Positions 44,485 through 54,090 of a stretch of 64,000 nucleotides of DNA are shown here, piece after piece. The DNA is from Ascarosepion bandense (taxonomy: Eukaryota; Mollusca; Cephalopoda; Sepiida; Sepiidae). The DNA lies in NCBI GenBank assembly GCA_037127315.1, contig JBBBDQ010000420.1, positions 3,692,001-3,756,000 on the forward strand, in the 5' to 3' direction. Made by a program: the position numbers and the translations under genes. Within the stretch, counting starts at the first letter, position 1. Each line of letters starts with the position of its first letter. The notes under the pieces are model-generated. The model searched no databases, had not been told where the DNA came from, and worked only from the letters and a program-made list of their open reading frames with translations.

Positions 44485-44831
44485 ACTTTGCCCCCCGATG
44501 GCTCGCTGCTCCTGGTCCAGAACCTGTTGTGATGATGACCGGAACCTAAGTGGATTGATGCTGTCGAAACGGCACCAATTATGACGACGCTCTCGGGTCG
44601 TTATTTGTGGTGATGGCCTCGTCAGAGTAGCAGGTCTTCAAGACGTCTATTACAACGGTGAACTTCCCTGCCCAACCTGTGTTCTTTGATCTGAGGAAAG
44701 TCACGTTGAAAACCCGGTAGCCGTTTCTCTACCACTTTAAACAAGACCGGAACTCGTGTTGAAAAAAAAAACAAAAAACAAAAAAAAAAAAACAGGGCAC
44801 AAAAATTAAATAAACAAATGAATAAGTTCAA
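44485..44831 (-). other. Possible LTR-retrotransposon 3' coding end and polypurine tract
   Basis: The minus-strand frame at 44622-44831 ends VPVLFKVVEKRLPGFQRDFP...RRLEDLLL. Downstream lies a purine tract atcggggggcaaag directly followed by TGTCACATATGT, the arrangement of a PPT plus LTR start. No second LTR is found in the window and I cannot name a family. The inverted repeat at 43978-44400 would then lie inside the LTR. Confidence 0.3.
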
Positions 44832-44939
44832 AGACGGCTGGATGAGTTACGAAAAAAAGTCTTTATATATGTATATATATAATATTTAAAAATCAGAATG
44901 TACAATCGCTGAATTTCAAATTTTACAACGGAGGGAAGG

Positions 44940-45135
44940 ATTCGTTTAAGTAATCAGAGCTTTCGATTTTCCTAATAAAAAATTCTTTTCACAGCCGGGC
45001 GAAGTTTTCGTTAAGAATAATCAGAGCTTTCAATTTTCCAAATAAAAAATGTCCTTTCATAACGGTGCAAAGTTTTCGTTAATAATAATCAGAGATTTCA
45101 ATTTTCCAAATAAAAACAAGTCTTTTCACCGAAGC
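44940..45135 (+). repeat. Tandem repeat, ~67-bp unit, three copies
   Basis: aatcagagctttcgattttcc at 44950, aatcagagctttcaattttcc at about 45017 and aatcagagatttcaattttcc at about 45084, each followed by (a/t)aataaaaa and a cttttcac/tcctttcat block. Confidence 0.85.
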
Positions 45136-46200
45136 TTTACGGAAATAGCCGAAGGGGAGCGACGTAGCGTCTGTAGCGACGGCGGTAGTGTGGTCTTTTA
45201 TTCTTTGTCGTTCGGCAGCTCCGAAACTTGGTTCTTTACCAAAGCTTCACGGAAACGATCGAAGTTGGGCATTCTGGTGATGATAGTAGATTCGTCTTGT
45301 CTCCTTTTTAAAGTAAAAACATTCTCTTTTCAGCTAGTTTAACTCTTTCTCGGCTCATTCTGTCTCTATACATTTTTAACTAGGACTCTATCGGAAGCGC
45401 AGTATTCGACTAGTATAACTCTTTTAAGCTGATCGGCTGCAGCCTTTTTTACGTTTCATTACATCCTCAGCCCGGAGCTTTATGGAAGGCGATCAGTTCC
45501 TGGGTCGTGTCCCCCAGTTGGGAACACTTTTCCCTTAGTCGTTACATCTCGACTGCAATTTCAAAAACTACTCAAAACTTTGATTTTTATAACTGGGTCT
45601 CGATTTTTATAGTTGTCGCCAATTCTCTTGGGATTTGGTTGACGAACACCAGCTATCTATGAAAATTAAAACTTTGACCAATGAAATTTCTTCCACCTAC
45701 ACAATTCAATGTGGAGTTATATCATGCTCTTGGCTTAACCAATGAGGCAACACCTCATTGGACGTAATATTTTGTTCGTCCTTTTCTACTTAATTACATC
45801 ATTTTAGGTTTTCCAAACTTTTAAAAGCATTTCCTGTCAAAATTTGGGAACTAAGGATCTGAACTTATTCTATCCCCACCAAAAGGTTTCTGACAACTTG
45901 TTTTGACTATCGTCGTCTTCCACTTTTACCGGGCAAAAAATTGCTTCTAAATACAATGGGAATTTTTTTTTTTACTTTTTCCCCAATTTTCAGCCAAATT
46001 CTCCACCTTTCGGATTTTCCAAGTACATAGTATCAAATATTTTTTTAAGCACAGCTCATATCGCGAATTAAAATAAACTGCAAAATTTACAATACCACGA
46101 ATAATAATTTTCATCACTCCGTATATCTTTTTTTTACGTGGAAATAGGGTTACAAAAAGAGAGAGTGCCCAAATATACAATCTATCTATCTGTCTATCTA
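45136..46200. other. No gene recognised
   Basis: Less AT-rich than average, with reiterated gaagctttacgg / aaagcttcacgg and a near-palindrome ggacgtaatattttgttcgtcc at about 45759-45780. It may be the continuation of the LTR-like sequence to its left, but no coding block can be named. Confidence 0.35.
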
Positions 46201-46206
46201 TCTATC

Positions 46207-46212
46207 TATCGA

Positions 46213-46280
<68 letters not shown>

Positions 46281-46283
46281 GAC
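46207..46283. repeat. Compound (CTAT)n(TA)n(GA)n(GACA)n microsatellite
   Basis: ctat units from about 46182, then TA, GA and gaca units. Confidence 0.95.
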
Positions 46284-46385
46284 AGTGAAAGAAACACACA
46301 GAGACAGAGAGAGAAAGATAGAGAATGTGAAAGTGAAAGAAAGAGGAAGTGCTAAAGAAAATTCAGAGCACATTTGTCGAGCATC

Positions 46386-46410
46386 GTTTCGTGGATATAC
46401 TTCTCATCAG
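46386..46410 (-). ncRNA. Hammerhead-like core (degenerate)
   Basis: Minus strand CTGATGA (46404-46410), exactly 13 nt, then GAAAC (46386-46390). Spacing equals that in the intact ribozymes at 52.2-52.5 kb, but the 13 nt (GAAGTATATCCAC) keep only the closing G-C and one further pair. Flanked by (TA)n. Confidence 0.4.
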
Positions 46411-46437
46411 GCATATATATATATATATATATATATA

Positions 46438-46800
46438 TACTGGGTGTTGCATCAAAATCCGACTCTTGACGAAAAGAAAACGAAATCGGCAATAAAAACA
46501 AAAGTTGTATATGCAGAGACCTGACAGTTAAAATTAGCAACAGTTAGATTTACATATTACATTATTTTTCAATGTAACCACCGCCGACCGCGACGACTAT
46601 CTCAAAGCGGACACGCAATGAGTCACACGCTTTGGCGACTCTGTCCTTGTCCATAGCGACGAACATCTCCACGATAGCAATTTTCAGAAAGTCAACCATG
46701 TTATGGGCGCGCTTGATGGTCTTTGCCGCGATCACGCCCTAGAAGAAATAGTCACGGGGTTTGCTGTCGTTTGAGAAGGGCGACCACAAGTCCTGTGACC
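46438..46800 (-). pseudogene. Tc1/mariner-superfamily element, 3' end with TIR
   Basis: The minus strand reads DYFF, a stop, GVIAAKTIKRAHNMVDFLKIAIVE, FVAMDKDRVAKACDSLRVR and VVAVGGGYIEK, a transposase C-terminus of the DYFLWG..E type. It is followed by a terminal sequence ending at 46438 (plus strand tactgggtgttgcatcaaa), like Tc1/mariner termini. The upstream part is lost at 46800, where an inverted-repeat element begins. Confidence 0.75.
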
Positions 46801-47388
46801 AGAATTATGATTAAATAATTATGGTATATTTAGTTATAGTGTATTAAGAACAACAATTAAATATTGTGTAGGTCATTTATTTTAATAAAGTAATTTGAAT
46901 TTTTTTTACTTATGTTGGAATATAAGTTATAAATGAAACATTGAAATTAATAAAATTTTAATTTTAGAATTTATAAATGAAAACATTGAAATTAATAAAA
47001 TTTATAAATGAAACATTGAAATTAATAAAATTTTAAAGAAAATTATTTTGTCTTAGTAAGGAATATAGTAGGACCATACAATACTTAAATAGGTAAATAA
47101 GCTTTAACAGCAAGGTGGATTATTTAAAACTACTCCATGAGTGAAGGAACTGGAAATTTATGTTAAAATAATGACTAAATAATTATGGTATATTAAAGTA
47201 TATTGTAGTTAAAACTAATGTGTGGGTCATTTACTTTAATAAAATAATTATTCATTTTTAAGTTAACTTATGCTCTAATATAACTTTAATAAAATTTTAT
47301 TAAAATAAGTGACCCACAGGATAATTAATTGTTGTTCTTAATATAATATAACTAAGTATACCATAATTATTTAACCATAATTCTGACC
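46799..47388. mobile_element. MITE-like element with ~88-bp inverted ends
   Basis: The left end (agaattatgattaaataatt at 46801, to ttaagaacaacaatta and gtcattta) is the imperfect inverse of 47302-47388 (gttgttcttaatataatata, ccataattatttaaccat, aattctgacc). A partial direct copy of the left arm lies at 47155-47265. The interior also holds three reiterations of ataaatgaaacattgaaatt (46925-47020). No coding capacity. Confidence 0.75.
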
Positions 47389-47735
47389 TAAACATTCTAA
47401 CCCCTTTACTCACAGTTAGTAGTGAAATAATCTATTGCTCAATAAAAAAAAACAACTAAAAACCAACCTCCTGTTAAAAATTATTGTCTACCCATTTAAA
47501 AAATCTAAGCACCCACTCTGTATCTTATCTAGACAACATTAAAAGGTGACACCCTGCCCCACTTCATAACCTCAATATTAAATCTCCATGGTTATATAAT
47601 TCTCCTTTTTGATTGAACAATATTGACACACCTAAAGCATTTTCTTCAACTACCACTTCCTAAATATTGAATAAACATGAATTAATCATATATTTTAAAA
47701 ATAAATCATTTTTACCATTTCTTTTAACATATCAG
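47389..47735. other. No gene seen
   Basis: AT-rich unassigned DNA. Confidence 0.5.
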
Positions 47736-47760
47736 CTGAAGAAGAGTATTGTTCTGAAAT
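47736..47760 (+). ncRNA. CTGAAGA-hairpin-GAAA motif
   Basis: CTGAAGA, AGAG..TTCT imperfect hairpin, GAAAT. Hammerhead-like layout with A for T at the fourth core base, so not expected to cleave. Confidence 0.25.
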
Positions 47761-47812
47761 ATGAAAATTTTGTGTAGTAATATGCTTTTATAAAACATTG
47801 TAATAAAAATTT

Positions 47813-47814
<2 letters not shown>

Positions 47815-47858
<44 letters not shown>
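47815..47858. repeat. (TA)n(GA)n microsatellite
   Basis: Same compound order as beside the motif at 46386. Confidence 0.95.
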
Positions 47859-47892
47859 AAGATACATTAAATGAGTTATCTATTGGACATCA

Positions 47893-47917
47893 ATTTTCGC
47901 AAATATATCTCTCATCA
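47893..47917 (-). ncRNA. Hammerhead-like core (degenerate)
   Basis: Minus strand CTGATGA (47911-47917), 13 nt (GAGATATATTTGC), then GAAAA (47893-47897). Stem II retains three of five possible pairs and stem III is lost. Confidence 0.4.
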
Positions 47918-47937
47918 GTATCATATATTTTTTTTAA

Positions 47938-48247
47938 TCATATCACCCCGAGCAAGGCGGTAACGCCACTGATGTGCAGGGGGCTACATAGGAGTGAAAA
48001 GATTGGCACAGAGAAAGCCGGAAACCACATCCTAAACACGGAACAAGGAATTAGCCTCTACACTTGTTCAATAGACGAGGGTGGAGTGTGAACCGGGCGA
48101 TAGTTTAGTCTATCTACGCCAATTGAAAAAAAAAGTGAGAAGATTGGAAAAGCGAAAACCGGAAACCGCATCCTAAACAGGAAACAAGGGATGAGCTTCT
48201 TCACCTGCTCAATAGACGTGAACCGGGCGATAGTTTAGTCTATCTAC

Positions 48248-48250
<3 letters not shown>
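47938..48250 (-). mobile_element. Repeat D, two tandem units
   Basis: The first unit (47938-48125) is nearly complete (atcaccccgagcaaggcgg to tagtctatctacg). The second (48130-48250) repeats the agaagattgg..aaaccggaaacc part and lacks the start. An (AT)n follows at 48252-48279. Confidence 0.8.
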
Positions 48251-48278
<28 letters not shown>

Positions 48279-48378
48279 GTCGTTCTAAACATCGTATATT
48301 GGCTTTAATTTCAGGTGGAAATAATGACAAAAATTCTCCAAAACGTTGATATTTTTTTTTTATTATTTTGGTTCTAAG

Positions 48379-48405
48379 CTTTTGGCTCACATAAGCCATC
48401 TTCAG
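48379..48405 (-). ncRNA. CTGAAGA-hairpin motif
   Basis: Minus strand CTGAAGA, then a perfect TGGCT/AGCCA stem with a 6-nt loop, then AAAGC (GAAA expected in a hammerhead). Same general layout as the SINE-B core. Confidence 0.3.
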
Positions 48406-48497
48406 AGAGGTTACATGGAGGTTAACATGAAATATCCACCATCAAAGATGATTTTTATCTTGTGTTGACATAAGACTTTGCTAAGTAACGATAATTT

Positions 48498-48611
48498 CCC
48501 TTCTCTGCTTCCATGCACCTATGGCTTATATGCATGGAAGCAGAGAATGGAAATTTTAACGTGTTGGATATAAGCAGTGTATACACACGCCAGTCACCTA
48601 AAGAACTCGAT
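48498..48611 (+). repeat. Uninterrupted unit = empty site of the RTE-like insertion
   Basis: Contains a hairpin (ctctgcttccatgcac against atgcatggaagcagag) followed by ggaaattttaacgtgttg and gatataagcagtgtatacac without a gap. In the second copy these two halves are separated by the LINE: 49242-49283 on the left, 50372-50418 on the right. Confidence 0.9.
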
Positions 48612-49241
48612 TAGCAGATGCAGTTCGTAAAATTGTAATGCGGTTCAATGACGTCACACTGCTTGATAGCTCGAAATGTTAACAGAACCATATATTTAAA
48701 TGCAATGTAATGTGTTATGACCAGATTCAAATGTGATTTAATTCAGTGTGGGTTGTTTTGATTAAATGTAGATGGCTTCCAATATCTGAAGTTTATTTTA
48801 CTGTGTGTATAAGTAAGTATTATTGTGTTGTTGACTAAAATCTGTCTAATATTACCTACATGACTATGTTTTTCTAAGAAATGTTTAATTCAACTCCGAT
48901 GACAGGTAAGTAGACGGGAGAGCGTAGTTGTAGTAAAACCAATATATAAAGTGGTTTTATTATTAGTACCAGAGATACAATCACTGAACGGGCATGTAAA
49001 TTGATACACTACATTGATTTTCTGTATATGATTTACTTGTGTGTTTGTAAGGTTATTAAAAACTATGAGATCAATTGTTTTAAATTTTTTATAATATATG
49101 ATGAGCTTAATTCGATTATTATTATTTATTGGTTTAACATTTATACGTATTATATTTTTTTAGTGTTGTATCATATTGTTTGTAATTATTATGCATTTGG
49201 TTGCAATAGTATAAGTTAATAGTGTTATGCATATCCTAAGC
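48612..49241. other. No gene seen
   Basis: AT-rich spacer between the empty and the filled copies of the repeat unit. The short frame at 49001-49219 has no family resemblance. Confidence 0.5.
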
Positions 49242-49283
49242 CATAAGTGCATGGAAGATGAGAATGGAAATTTTAACGTGTTG

Positions 49284-50371
49284 ATTACGCGAAAGCATTC
49301 GACAAAATACGACACAAAGAATTGATGGAAATGATAGGAAACCTCGACATTTTCGGCAAAGATATAAGAATAATCAAGAATCTCTACTGGCAGCAAACGG
49401 CCTGCATACGGACAGGTAACGACCTCAGTAGATACACAAAGATAGAAAAAGGCGTAAGACAAGGCTGTGTCTTTTCACCGGATTTGTTCAACCTATACAG
49501 CGAGAATATTTTGAGGACCCTAGATGACACACCAGGATTTATTATTGGAGGCCACAACCTGAACAACATAAGATACGCGGACGATACAGTACTGATTGCG
49601 GACACGGAAAGGAAACTGCAAGATCTCATACAGAAAGTAGCAGTGGAGAGTGACAAGATGGGACTACAAATAAACTTTAAGAAAACTGAGTGCATGGTCA
49701 TCAGCAAAAGATACAACCCAAAATGCCAAATACAGGTGGGGGATAACAGAATCAAACAAGTCCAAGAATTTAAGTACCTAGGAAGTGTTCTAACAGGAGA
49801 TGGAAAGTGCGACACGGAGATCCGAAGGCGAATTGGCATGGTAAAGGACGCGTTCCAGAAGATGAGCAAAATACTAACACACAGGAAAATCTCAATAGAA
49901 ACGAAGAAAAGAGTGCTAGACTGCTACGTGATGTCAGTTCTTCAGTACGGCTGTGAATGCTGGACAATATCATCGAAAATGAGGACAAAACTGGAAGCGG
50001 CCGAAATGTGGTTCTACAGAAGGATGCTACGGATATCGTGGACTGAGCATACAAGCAACGACGAAGTGTTAGAAAGAATGGCAACAAAAAGGAAATTGAT
50101 GCTGAGCATCAGGAAGAGACAACTGAAGTTCCTGGGACATGCAATGAGGAAGGAAAGCCTGGAGAACCTGATACTGACTGGTCAGATAGAAGGAAGGAGA
50201 GACAGAGGAAGGCAGCGGATAACATATTTGCAGGGCCTGATCAGGTGGATGACGGAACGGGGGTTGCCAGGAGCAACAGGAGCAAACATACTAAGAGCCA
50301 CAAGGGATAGGGAGACGTGGAGATCCATGATCGCCTACGTTCTGAAGGGACAGGGCACATAGAAGAAGAAG
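49284..50371 (+). CDS. RTE-like LINE reverse transcriptase, 5'-truncated, open to its stop
   Basis: The longest intact coding stretch in the window. The frame is open from the junction ([10 protein letters not shown] or [13 protein letters not shown] depending on frame); the ATG at 49322 gives 346 residues, but no true start exists because the 5' part is missing. RT motifs: [17 protein letters not shown] (residues 43-59), [11 protein letters not shown] with catalytic YADD at 85-88, [14 protein letters not shown], then the family C-terminal region [51 protein letters not shown] and [12 protein letters not shown]. The tail is (GAA)n rather than poly-A (50360-50371), as in RTE-type elements. The endonuclease domain is absent. 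It has no promoter of its own and is probably not expressed as an enzyme. Confidence 0.9.
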
Positions 50372-50418
50372 ATATAAGCAGTGTATACACACGCCAGTCA
50401 CCTAAAGAACTCGATTAA
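50372..50418 (+). repeat. Right flank of the RTE-like insertion
   Basis: gatataagcagtgtatacac to ctcgatt, identical to 48564-48610. Followed by a different continuation and an (AT)n at 50453-50500. Confidence 0.9.
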
Positions 50419-50450
50419 TTTCTGAAAAGTAATGCTTATATCGCAGAAGT

Positions 50451-50452
<2 letters not shown>

Positions 50453-50504
<52 letters not shown>

Positions 50505-50867
50505 ACAAGTTTAATTTAAAAAATCCAACGAAGTCTGTCTGCTAATTTTTTATTGCATTTTTTCCGTTTTCGTATAAAGTGTTGACGCTGTCCTCGAAGC
50601 AGTGCAGAAACTGTCCGAGGCTCTTCTTTTAATATTTTTGTTCAAGTCCTTTCAACTTTCTCACTCATTAAAAGAACAGGTGAGTTGTTTGTGCGACAGT
50701 TAAACTCCATTTGTTTGCATCTTAGTATGAGTAATGCCTGAAAACCATACAAGGGACTGATTAAAAAATTATGTGCGAAATTAATTCAGCGACTGCAGAC
50801 ATGCTTACGTCTCTGTCAACAGAATATGAGACAATTTCAATCATAAATATATAAAATAAATACCTCT

Positions 50868-50950
<83 letters not shown>
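50453..50950. repeat. (AT)n and (CA)n(TA)n tracts around unassigned DNA
   Basis: (AT)n 50453-50500 and (CA)n(TA)n 50872-50950. Between them is no gene, only a short Repeat F fragment (about 50733-50800). Confidence 0.8.
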
Positions 50951-50951
<1 letters not shown>

Positions 50952-50954
50952 TCA

Positions 50955-51475
50955 CATTATCCCAAAGCATTCTACTGCCACTGTTGCGCAGGGATTTACA
51001 TATGGGAAAGTGATGAGAAAGAGGGGTTAGTTATAGGAAATGTCAGGGGGAGGATAATAGACGGATGATGATACCGAGAATGTGGGTGGAGTAGATGGAA
51101 AAAGAGCTTTTGAGAATTGATGCGAGTTAGTGTGATAGGAGATGCCTATTGACCTTACATTTAAATTCCTGGAGATTGTTGCTGTCTGGCAAGCAAGTAT
51201 ATGGAAGGGAATTCCACAGGTTGGTAGTGCGTGAAAATAAGCTATTAGAGTAGAAATGATGGTTACACTTTATCAGTTTTACTGTAAAATAGTGGGACCT
51301 AGTTGCTAATCTAGTAGCTCGTGTAAATTCATACCTAAGGGGCACCAGTGATCTAAGTTCACTGGAGCAGAAGCCGTGAAAGTATTTATAGAAGAGGTAC
51401 GAGGAAGTCACGTCACGCCAGTGAGAGAGCAACTGTACCGGAGCTGCTAAGTCGGTATCGATCACATTGCAGTTG
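50955..51475 (-). pseudogene. Jockey-like LINE C-terminal part and 3' end
   Basis: The frame at 51127-51465 gives APVQLLSHWRDVTSSYLFYK, YFHGFCSSELRSLVPLRYEF, RATRLATRSHYFTVKLIK, SRTTNLWNSLPY and NNLQEFKCKVNRHLLSH, then the 3' end with ccctgcgcaacagtggcag and a short A-run inverse at 50951. Truncated at the 5' side near 51475. Confidence 0.88.
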
Positions 51476-51572
51476 CTAAATATATAATTATTGTTAATGT
51501 CAGTTTGTTGGTCATTATTGAATTAGACCAGTACACATTTGCATTAAAAACGTTGCAGAAATAACTCATTTT

Positions 51573-51576
<4 letters not shown>

Positions 51577-51622
<46 letters not shown>
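51577..51622. repeat. (AT)n microsatellite
   Basis: Pure AT dinucleotides directly abutting Repeat E. Confidence 0.95.
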
Positions 51623-51623
<1 letters not shown>

Positions 51624-51625
<2 letters not shown>

Positions 51626-52136
51626 TAGCAGTATATCCCGGCGCTGCTCGGGTGAAATGAAAGCATTAAAACTGATCCATAGTTCTGGAGCTCAGACTCA
51701 GACTAAAGAATAATTGTGTGAAGTTTGGTGAGAATCGGATAAAAATTGTGGATTTGTATAAAGAACATACAGACAGATAAACAGACACACACGCAAACAT
51801 CTTACCTTTTATACATAAATATTATCGATTTTCTGCACTATTGTAAGAACTGCAACATTGAAACTTCTGAATATCGTTTCTTATGTCTTTGACTATGAGT
51901 GTATTAAATTTTATTAAAATCAGACCACTACTTCCATAACACGATTTTTTCGATTATCGATTTTCGATATTTATCGAGGATACCTCGACAGAAAAACCAG
52001 CTAAGAACACTCGCAGACGCTTATAGTACAACTGTGTAAATTTTCAAGAAAATCGGTTCAGCCGTTTCGTCTATAGGTAACGGACACACACACACAGACA
52101 CATACACACACAGAAACAAAGTTCCATTTATAAATA

Positions 52137-52143
<7 letters not shown>
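51624..52143 (+). repeat. Repeat E, copy 2
   Basis: Starts actagcagtatatcccggcg. Blocks as in 4031-4797 but without the long internal (AT)n, and it ends aaataagtttata in another (AT)n (52142-52182). Both copies share the taagaactgcaac and tcgattatcgattttcgat blocks. Confidence 0.75.
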
Positions 52144-52188
<45 letters not shown>

Positions 52189-52190
52189 TA

Positions 52191-52245
52191 GTCATCCACA
52201 TACAAGCCTGTTTCGCTGTATCACAGCTCATCAGTGTAGCTAGAC
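52191..52245 (-). ncRNA. Hammerhead ribozyme, type I with minimal stem III (HHR-1)
   Basis: Read on the minus strand: stem I distal GTC, bulge TAG, proximal CTACA; core CTGATGA (52228-52234); stem II GCTGT-GAT-ACAGC (52215-52227, five perfect pairs); GAA + stem III A-C / G-T closing a six-base loop (AGGCTT); cleavage triplet GTA (52201-52203); stem I 3' strand TGTGG, bulge AT, GAC. All invariant hammerhead core bases are present and the predicted cut is after 52201. Hammerheads with a two-pair stem III are known from Penelope-like elements and retrozymes. It is bordered by (AT)n. Confidence 0.9.
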
Positions 52246-52277
52246 GCATCCACTTGCTTTTGGCTGGGATCGAAACA

Positions 52278-52279
<2 letters not shown>

Positions 52280-52316
<37 letters not shown>

Positions 52317-52317
52317 T
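52280..52317. repeat. (AT)n microsatellite between the two hammerheads
   Basis: AT dinucleotides ending in agatatagatata. Confidence 0.95.
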
Positions 52318-52424
52318 ATAGATATATAAAAGAATGGTATAAAATAATGGATAGTAGTAGTACCGAGACCTGAAAGCTTTTGAGTTGCTCTCTGATGTGT
52401 TATTTTTAACATTAATAATAACTT

Positions 52425-52425
<1 letters not shown>

Positions 52426-52478
<53 letters not shown>
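52426..52478. repeat. (TC)n(TA)n microsatellite
   Basis: Directly adjoins the second hammerhead. Another (TA)n follows at 52545-52575. Confidence 0.95.
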
Positions 52479-52479
<1 letters not shown>

Positions 52480-52480
52480 A

Positions 52481-52533
52481 CTCATCCGCAGACAGATCTG
52501 TTTCACTGTATCACAGCTCATCAGTACGGTGAG
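52481..52533 (-). ncRNA. Hammerhead ribozyme, type I with minimal stem III (HHR-2)
   Basis: Minus strand: stem I CTC, bulge A, CCGTA; core CTGATGA (52518-52524); stem II GCTGT-GAT-ACAGT (52505-52517, closing pair G-T); GAA + A-C / G-T stem III with loop AGATCT; cleavage triplet GTC (52491-52493); stem I 3' strand TGCGG, bulge AT, GAG. Stem I differs from HHR-1 at several positions on both strands so that pairing is kept, while the loop GAT and the bulge AT are constant. The cut is predicted after 52491, 290 nt from that of HHR-1. Confidence 0.9.
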
Positions 52534-52542
52534 ACTCCGATT

Positions 52543-52579
<37 letters not shown>

Positions 52580-53364
52580 TACCATTATTATTAGTAGTAG
52601 TTGTAGTAGTAATTTAATTTTCAGCAAAATTTTATTCAAAAAGTAATTTTGGATATTACCTCTCACTATTGTTGCAAAAGGTATCCTGGAAATTATTATC
52701 ATATATATTATTTTTACATCCCGTACTTAATGTTTAATGCTTCGCCGTTACTTTCATTCGTAAATAAGTTCGTATTTTTCCTCGTGGTGTTGTGGAACTC
52801 ATTCTGTTGCTGTCTCTTTTTTTTCTTTTCCTTAAATTCGTTGGCCACCTGCATGCTCTCCTTATCTTATCCGACCCCTTGTCAAATTTGGTGACAGGAA
52901 AGTAGATAAGGCGAATTTTAAGGCTGACCTAATGATTGTTTTCGCCCCAAGCAGATAACTCACCCTAAGGTTATTGAACCCGTGGACTAATACATACCAT
53001 CCTATCGTTTATTTGGATTTTTTACCGACATCCGTCCAGTGACTGTAAAATTACTATTGTCCTTGTTATTGTAGAAGCGTTTTTAATGATGAAGAAACTT
53101 ATCAACTGCTACTCAGAAACTTGTTATCGGTTTTATGATTGGTAACATCGGTGCTACAGTCCGAAATCTCTTCGGACTCCATTTACTTAGATACAATCAA
53201 GCGATTCAGTACAGAATTAGAATGTGAAGAGATAGTTGTTTTCCTTCTCGTGTTATTTACGATATTTGACATTCAACGAAAGATGTTTACAGTCAGAACA
53301 AAGATTTATTTTAGATTTATAAGAGCAATCAAAAGTTTCGGAGAAAACAACAGAATTTTAAGCA
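52580..53364. other. No gene recognised
   Basis: Short TAG/TAA runs near 52585-52610, then unassigned DNA. The frame at 53139-53420 is not of a known family until it enters the LINE at about 53365. Confidence 0.4.
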
Positions 53365-53692
53365 AACATTTGAGATCCGAAGACGAATTGGCATGGCGAA
53401 GGAAGCATTCCGGAAGTTGAGCAAATTATTAAGAAACAGGACAATTTCACTAAAAACAAATAGGAGAGTATTGGATTGCTATGTGACTTCGGTTCTTCAG
53501 TATGGTAGTGAATGTTTAACAATATCTTCGAAGATGAAGGAAAAACTTGAAGAAGCTGAAATGTGGTTCTACAGAAGGGTGCTGCGGATATCATGGACCG
53601 AGCATGTGAGCAATGACGAGGTTTTGGAAAGGATGGAAACGAAAAGGAAATTAATACTGAGCATCAGGACGAGACAACTAAAGTTCCTAAAG
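53365..53692 (+). pseudogene. RTE-like LINE coding fragment
   Basis: Open frame IRRRIGMA-like (in the shadow frame MAKEAFRKLSKLLRNRTISL), [39 protein letters not shown] and LILSIRTRQLKFLK, closest in text to the copy at 49284-50371. Cut at 53692 where Repeat D begins, so the 3' end is lost. Confidence 0.85.
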
Positions 53693-53785
53693 TGAGAAGA
53701 TTAGAAAAGAGAAAACCGGAAACCGCATCTTAAACAGGAAACAAGGGATGAGCCTCTTCACCTGTTCAATAAATGTGGGTGGAAT
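53693..53785 (-). mobile_element. Repeat D fragment
   Basis: gtgagaagattagaaaagag to ggtggaatgtgat. Joins the RTE-like fragment without spacer. Confidence 0.75.
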
Positions 53786-53815
53786 GTGATATATGTTTCT
53801 AATTTGTATTTAGAT

Positions 53816-54090
53816 CAGTAAGTCAGTTATGTGCCATACGTGATATACGTTTGTGCGAAGACTGGGCAGAAGATTTTCATAGAGTTGGTTGCCATTACTT
53901 TTTGCAGTAGACTGATTGTCAACCAACGCTATAAAACCCAATTTGTCCTGCTGTTTAATCCATAGCTGGAGAGAGAAGCAATGGATCAACACCTTTCCCA
54001 AGTGAATGCAACATAAGCGAATGCAACGAATTCAACTAGAATTTGAACTCGGCTCCCCGATTTCTCGGTCCGAGCCGATATCCACTGCAT
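53816..54090 (-). mobile_element. SINE-A copy with a deletion in the distal part
   Basis: The left end is the inverse terminus (cagtaagtcagttatgtgcc), the right end the head up to ccactgcatcag. The catgtctcgaaag segment is deleted. Confidence 0.85.

Noticed and set aside
46386..46410. Active hammerhead ribozyme
   Set aside because: Core bases are present, but stem II keeps only two pairs and no acceptable stem III plus GTH site can be drawn. Listed as degenerate only.
49384..50087. Minus-strand frames of 161 and 105 codons
   Set aside because: Shadows of the RTE-like RT on the plus strand, with no independent homology.
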